A DNA stretch of 64,000 nucleotides, taken from a bacterium. GTDB taxonomy: Bacteria > Bdellovibrionota_C > UBA2361 > SZUA-149 > JAEUWB01. The stretch is from positions 124,001 to 188,000 of the forward strand of contig JAEUWB010000060.1 of the NCBI GenBank assembly GCA_016786595.1, written 5' to 3'. This document shows, one piece after another, positions 60,568 through 64,000 of the stretch (the stretch's first letter is position 1; each line of letters starts with the position of its first letter). The translations under genes and the position numbers were made by a program. The notes beneath the pieces are model-generated. The model searched no databases. It was not told the origin of the DNA and saw only the letters and a program-made list of their open reading frames with translations.

Positions 60568-61146
60568 TTATGATCCTGAGTACGGAAGTAGCGCAATATG
60601 CTGAGCACGTTTAATCGCACGAGAAACAGCACGTTGGTTGTGTGAAGTTAGTCCAGTTAAGCGGCGTGGAAGAATTTTTCCGCGTTCACTCATGAAACGC
60701 TTCAAATAACGCGCGTCTTTGTAATCGACAAATAATGTTTCGTCTTCCTCGAATGGGTCGACCTTTTTACGGCGGCGCGTGTCATTTTGCGCAGCTTGTT
60801 GGCGGAATTGAGAGCCATTTTGAAAATCACGACGTGGGCCATTATTGTTGAAGCGACGGTCCTCGCGTGGAGCAAAAGAACGTCCACCTTGAGGTCGGCC
60901 ACCAGCGTTGCGGTCTTCAGTAACTTTAATGTTGCGGCCATCAAGATTAAAGCCGTTCAGCTGAGAAATTGCATTTGAAGCATCTTGGTCAGATGCCATT
61001 TCGACAAAACCAAAACCACGGGATTTTCCGGAGTCATGATCCATCATGACTTTTGCAGTAACTACTTCTCCTGCTTGGGAAAAAACTTCTTTAAGTCTTT
61101 CGTCGTTAACACTGAAAGGGAAATTGGCAACGAATAATTTTGGCAT
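60568..61146 (-). CDS. RRM RNA-binding domain fused to ribosomal protein S18
   Basis: Protein of 192 residues in three parts. Residues 1-78 are an RNA recognition motif with RNP2 LFVANF and RNP1 SRGFGFVEM, like the small glycine-rich bacterial RRM proteins. Residues 79-121 are an Arg/Gly/Asn/Gln-rich linker ([15 protein letters not shown]). Residues 122-192 are S18: [40 protein letters not shown] and [13 protein letters not shown]18 is a 30S platform protein that binds S6. The gene is not next to rpsF or rplI, and no second S18 is in the window. One continuous frame of 193 codons with no stop or slip supports a true fusion. Confidence 0.93.
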   Translation of the reverse strand: MPKLFVANFPFSVNDERLKEVFSQAGEVVTAKVMMDHDSGKSRGFGFVEMASDQDASNAISQLNGFNLDGRNIKVTEDRNAGGRPQGGRSFAPREDRRFNNNGPRRDFQNGSQFRQQAAQNDTRRRKKVDPFEEDETLFVDYKDARYLKRFMSERGKILPRRLTGLTSHNQRAVSRAIKRAQHIALLPYSGS

Positions 61147-61582
61147 AGCTAATCTATCTGTCTGTAAATAATTAAAAATTTAAGTCTAATCACGGCAAAA
61201 TCTGCTCGGTGACGAGGGGTGCAATATAGACAAGATTGAAGGTAGAAGTCCAGAAATGGCGGTAAATTATTCTAGATCTAAATTGTAAGTAATCCTAGAG
61301 GGTTATCTGATCTATGGCGATCCACTTATAAGCTAAGTATTAAAAAACAGTACGTTTTCTGGACAAATTTGCATAACAATTGGTAGCACTAGACTAGTGA
61401 TAATTTAATTAGGAGTAGAAGAAATACTATGTTCACCTGCTGAATTTCATTAATTCAGCCGGTGAACAAGTGACTGAATTAAAGGTTTTAATCTAGTTCA
61501 TTTTTTGATCCTGTTTGAGGGAGTTGCTCGTTTGAGAAGATCTTATCTTTTCAAACGGGCAACTGCCCGAGGAGTCAATGGA
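61147..61582 (+). promoter_or_regulatory. Structured leader of the 61583 orphan gene
   Basis: A gene-free stretch with, in order: a dyad CACTAGACTAGTG (61387-61399); an AGGAG site followed by a four-codon frame (ATG at 61429, M-F-T-C-stop); a 16-bp hairpin with one mismatch (61431-61446 with 61452-61467); an 18-bp hairpin with two G-U pairs (61523-61540 with 61546-61563); and an alternative stem CGGGC/GCCCG (61556-61569) that shares bases with the latter and abuts the GAGGAG ribosome site. This reads as a regulated leader; no known class is recognised. Confidence 0.5.
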
Positions 61583-62137
61583 ATGACAACTAACCCTAGT
61601 AAGTGGTCTGGAATGACCACCGCCGGTGTGGCGATTAACACCTATTTCGTGAACCTTTGGTTCGCGACCCGACCTGTCCTCCGCGCCGCCTGCTGGAACT
61701 TGAGAGAGTTCTTCGCGACGATTGCGTGGATGTCGTCACTGATTCTCTTCATGGGATCGGTGATGACTTGGTGGCTTACTAGAGCTGACGCTCTGATTTT
61801 TACCTCCATTGTTGGTCTTGGGATGGCAGTCTTAGTCGATCGCCTTGCCCCGGTATCCAACAAAGGTCGGGATTTCATCGTCATGCTGGGAATCATTGCG
61901 TCCTGTGCAGTTCCGATTTACTCGGCCGTGCAAACGGTGCGTAATGGCTTCTGGCCCGCCGACTTGCTGCTCTTCGTTAGCAGTATCGAGCCGAAGTATG
62001 ACTCTGCGAGACTTTCGCTTTGTCTGACACTGCTCGTCGTCAGCGCAACCGCATTTCTTTCCCAGGCCGTGTTCCATGAATTGGCACGCGCGCTTAAGGA
62101 GAAGAAAGGAGGGGACCAACGGGCGATGAAGCAGTGA
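61583..62137 (+). CDS. Orphan membrane protein, GC-rich gene
   Basis: Unrecognised protein of 184 residues with about four hydrophobic helices (ATIAWMSSLILFMGSVMTWW, ALIFTSIVGLGMAVLVDRLA, FIVMLGIIASCAVPIYSAV, SLCLTLLVVSATAFLSQAVF) and a charged tail (ALKEKKGGDQ). ATG 61583 has GAGGAG eight bases upstream; longer starts would run through the leader hairpins. Two 60-base lines counted by hand give about 58% GC. It is monocistronic, followed by a 9-bp hairpin and by palindromic repeat copy 3. Shares these traits with the orphans at 13501 and 15838. Function unknown. Confidence 0.65.
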   Translation: MTTNPSKWSGMTTAGVAINTYFVNLWFATRPVLRAACWNLREFFATIAWMSSLILFMGSVMTWWLTRADALIFTSIVGLGMAVLVDRLAPVSNKGRDFIVMLGIIASCAVPIYSAVQTVRNGFWPADLLLFVSSIEPKYDSARLSLCLTLLVVSATAFLSQAVFHELARALKEKKGGDQRAMKQ

Positions 62138-62147
62138 CGGTTTTTGG

Positions 62148-62182
62148 TGAGGAGCGTAGGTTTCATCCTTCCTCCTCACCCC
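62148..62182 (+). terminator. Hairpin after the 61583 orphan gene
   Basis: GGTGAGGAG (62148-62156) and CTCCTCACC (62174-62182) form a perfect 9-bp stem ten bases after the stop, with no long T-run. It is similar in place to the hairpin after the 15838 gene. Confidence 0.55.
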
Positions 62183-62253
62183 AGCTTTCAATCAGTTACT
62201 TGTTCCCTCTATTTTTTATTATTGCTTATCTCATACTACTTGTTTTCTTCCGG

Positions 62254-62377
62254 CTTAGGCTTGAACTTCCCCTTCCCCTTATATTTTGCAAGACTCTATT
62301 CAGGACGGGGCAATAAGGGAAAGGGGAAGTATAAGTTTCCACCTACGCCGAAGCTACGGTGGGCAAGCAAGCCTAAG
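62254..62377. repeat. Palindromic repeat, copy 3 of family A, with inserted hairpin
   Basis: Left arm CTTAGGCTTGAACTTCCCCT starts at 62254; the inverse AAGGGGAAGT ends at 62330, but the outer AAGCCTAAG comes only at 62369-62377. The 38 bases in between hold a separate hairpin CCACC...GGTGG (62339-62363, core GCCGAAGC). So an insertion has split the right arm. The arms match copies 1 and 2. Confidence 0.75.
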
Positions 62378-62390
62378 TTGGAAACTAGGT

Positions 62391-63548
62391 CTAACTAATA
62401 CAGACTTCTCGATACTCTTTGAAATTCTCAAGCACAGCACCAGCTCCACGCACAATTGCAGTCAGTGGATTTGCAGCTCGGAAAAATTTCAATCCCGTCT
62501 CAAGGCTAAGGCGCTCAGGAAGTCCGGCAAGTAGGGCTCCGCCACCTGCAATATAAACCCCGCGTTTAAGTATATCTTCACAAAATTCAGGACTAGTTCG
62601 TTCTAACCCCCGCACCACTGCGTCGATAATGGCGCTGAGGGGTTCTTGTAAGGCTTTACGTACAGTTGAGTCATCAATAATAAGCTCCCGCGGACAGCCT
62701 GTCGCTAAGTCGCGCCCAAAAATTTTGATTTCGCGCGGATGAGTCATCGGCATGGCTGATCCAATTGCGAGTTTCACACGCTCAGCCTCGAAAATTCCAA
62801 CATGCATATTAAATGCTTTACGGATGAATGTCTCAATTGCCTCATCCATTTCATCGCCAGCAACTCTAACGCTTTCTGAATAAGCTGTGGCGCCGAGGCT
62901 AATGACCGCGACTTCAGTCGTGCCGCCGCCAATGTCAATAACCATACTCGCACCAGGCTGGTTGATCGGTAGTCCGCAACCAATCGCCGCAGCCATGGGC
63001 TCCTCGACAAGATGCACATGCCTGGCTCCGCTAGAAATTGCTGCGTCGACAACAGCTCTTTTCTCAACCATGGTGATGCCAGTTGGAACACTCACAATTA
63101 GGCGTGGACGTCTGAGCTGCCAACGCTTAGAGACTGCTGTCAAAAAACTTTTAATCATTAAATGGGTCATTTCAAAGTCGGCGATAACACCGTCTTTAAG
63201 TGGGCGTACGCAGCGGACGTTGCGAGAAGTTTTGCCATACATTTCTTTGGCTTTTTTGCCGACAGCAACGACGCGGCCATCATCTTCGCGTACTGCGACA
63301 ACACTCGGTTCATCCAGCACAACACCTTGTCCGCGGATATAGATTAAGGTGTTGGCAGTCCCCAGGTCCATCGCCATGTCTTGAGCAAAAAAACCGGAGA
63401 GAAATCCCTTCCAAGATTGTTGTGGGGGAGGTTCAGGTAAGTTTCTTTCGCGTACAAGATCATGCTGGACGATCCCAGAATTAATATCAATTTCAAATTC
63501 GGGGAGGACGCCTTCAGTTCCAACTGAAATCATTTGACTTATCTCCAA
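62391..63548 (-). CDS. mreB: Actin-like rod-shape protein MreB with N-terminal extension
   Basis: Bacterial actin that directs cell-wall growth in rods. The phosphate-1 loop MAMDLGTANTLIYIRG, connect-1 region VVAVGKKAKEMYGKTSRNV, phosphate-2 VIDIGGGTTEVAVISLG and adenosine motif YIAGGGALLAGLPERL are all MreB-like. The protein has about 46 residues before the usual beginning (acidic, then NLPEPPPQQSW); no ATG, GTG or TTG lies between this part and the core, so the extension seems real. The start overlaps the 3' end of the GGDEF-like gene. No mreC or mreD follows within the window. Confidence 0.92.
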   Translation of the reverse strand: MEISQMISVGTEGVLPEFEIDINSGIVQHDLVRERNLPEPPPQQSWKGFLSGFFAQDMAMDLGTANTLIYIRGQGVVLDEPSVVAVREDDGRVVAVGKKAKEMYGKTSRNVRCVRPLKDGVIADFEMTHLMIKSFLTAVSKRWQLRRPRLIVSVPTGITMVEKRAVVDAAISSGARHVHLVEEPMAAAIGCGLPINQPGASMVIDIGGGTTEVAVISLGATAYSESVRVAGDEMDEAIETFIRKAFNMHVGIFEAERVKLAIGSAMPMTHPREIKIFGRDLATGCPRELIIDDSTVRKALQEPLSAIIDAVVRGLERTSPEFCEDILKRGVYIAGGGALLAGLPERLSLETGLKFFRAANPLTAIVRGAGAVLENFKEYREVCIS

Positions 63549-64000
63549 TACTGCTGACTTCTGAATATTTTTGCGTTGAATTTTCGAGCGACTTAGCTTG
63601 AATTGTTAAAAGCGTTTCTTTGATTAAGCCCCGAATGGATGCTTTAATTTCGGGGCTAGTTTCAACCTTAATAATCGAAATCCCCTCTAGTAACATTTCG
63701 CCGATGCGCTGAATATCGCTCGATTTTGCGAGATTAGTCGGGTCGTCGAGGCGCACGGTTTTGAGGGTTACGCGTAGGCGGCTAAGGAAATGATTTACAT
63801 GAGCTGTTTCTGCAAGCACTAAGATCTGGCTACCGTAGAGGCCGGTGATTAATGAGCTTTGTCGACGCAACTGCTCTGTGAGTCGTAAAACTTTGTCAAA
63901 AACTAAACTCGAAGTATCGATACCAAAAGCGCGTTCGAGATCAAGAAAATTATTAAAGCAGATACGAATTAGCGTGCGGGGCTGGGTTTGCTTTAATAGC
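63514..64000 (-). CDS. Degenerate GGDEF-like protein, 3' part only
   Basis: The frame is open to the end of the window, so the start is outside; the last 161 codons are seen. LIRICFNNFLDLERAFGIDT, VLRLTEQLRRQSSLITGLYG and AETAHVNHFLSRLRVTLKTV follow the helix-strand order of a GGDEF domain, but GLYGSQ replaces the GGDEF loop, so it should not make c-di-GMP. After the domain a helical tail of about 50 residues ends in DKSNDFSWN. It overlaps mreB by 35 bases, so it may link signalling to cell shape. The family call is by eye and weak. Confidence 0.5.
   Translation of the reverse strand, partial: LLKQTQPRTLIRICFNNFLDLERAFGIDTSSLVFDKVLRLTEQLRRQSSLITGLYGSQILVLAETAHVNHFLSRLRVTLKTVRLDDPTNLAKSSDIQRIGEMLLEGISIIKVETSPEIKASIRGLIKETLLTIQAKSLENSTQKYSEVSSIGDKSNDFSWN

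Noticed and set aside
11230-62377. Repeats as a CRISPR array
   Set aside because: The copies lie tens of kilobases apart with variable cores, and no cas gene is present.
1-64000. tRNA or rRNA genes
   Set aside because: No cloverleaf arms with a GGTTCRA-type T-loop or conserved rRNA segment was noticed in the intergenic regions; a tRNAscan run would be decisive.

Overview
The window comes from a Gram-negative bacterium of moderate GC (my hand counts over several genes give about 40-47%). The evidence is a sedoheptulose-7-phosphate isomerase for LPS heptose, Wzm/Wzt-type polysaccharide export, lipoproteins, type IV pilus minor pilins and type III secretion parts. Phenylacetate-type beta-oxidation genes, a mitochondrial-type aconitase, a fused E1 2-oxo-acid dehydrogenase and a FliA-like sigma factor would fit a deltaproteobacteria-like or candidate-phylum lineage. 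No rRNA or other phylogenetic marker allows a firm assignment.

Layout. 1-3.1 kb: E2 (cut by the window edge) and fused E1 of a 2-oxo-acid dehydrogenase, minus strand. 3.2-13.3 kb: phenylacetate-pathway-like genes (paaG, paaH, paaJ, paaY, paaZ), interrupted by a four-gene minor pilin operon plus a small secreted Cys-rich protein. 13.5-16.3 kb: two GC-rich orphan genes around bioA. 16.5-23.3 kb: a compact type III secretion island (sigma factor, SctJ, split SctQ, two small structural proteins, SctV, TPR lipoprotein). 23.3-29.6 kb: pgl with a MITE-like tail, then HAD phosphatase, serC, serA, DUF1015 and adenosine deaminase on the minus strand. 29.6-36.2 kb: ABC polysaccharide exporter, two GT4 glycosyltransferases and a polytopic transferase with a discoidin-like tail. 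36.2-44.7 kb: ychF, a histone-like protein, meaB, acyl-CoA dehydrogenase, htpX-like protease, lemA and a SerB-SerA fusion. 45-53.3 kb: FAD oxidase, second acyl-CoA dehydrogenase, MIP18-like protein, gmhA, MerR-like regulator, sugar epimerase, purT and aconitase. 53.3-64 kb: rarA, a phosphodiesterase and membrane protein pair, a CarS-like lipid enzyme, TrmH, NAD-isocitrate dehydrogenase, an RRM-S18 fusion, a third GC-rich orphan, mreB and a degenerate GGDEF-like protein cut by the window end.

How the genes work together. Serine synthesis is nearly complete in two places: serA-serC with an HAD phosphatase, and a SerB-SerA fusion divergent from a probable D-2-hydroxyglutarate dehydrogenase, the enzyme known to drive this SerA type. 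The acyl-CoA genes point to aromatic or fatty acid breakdown into acetyl- and succinyl-CoA, feeding the aconitase and isocitrate dehydrogenase.

Most unusual items: the RRM domain fused to ribosomal protein S18; the reduced type III secretion island with a split SctQ; three monocistronic GC-rich orphan genes with structured leaders and 3' hairpins; and three families of short palindromic or MITE-like repeats.
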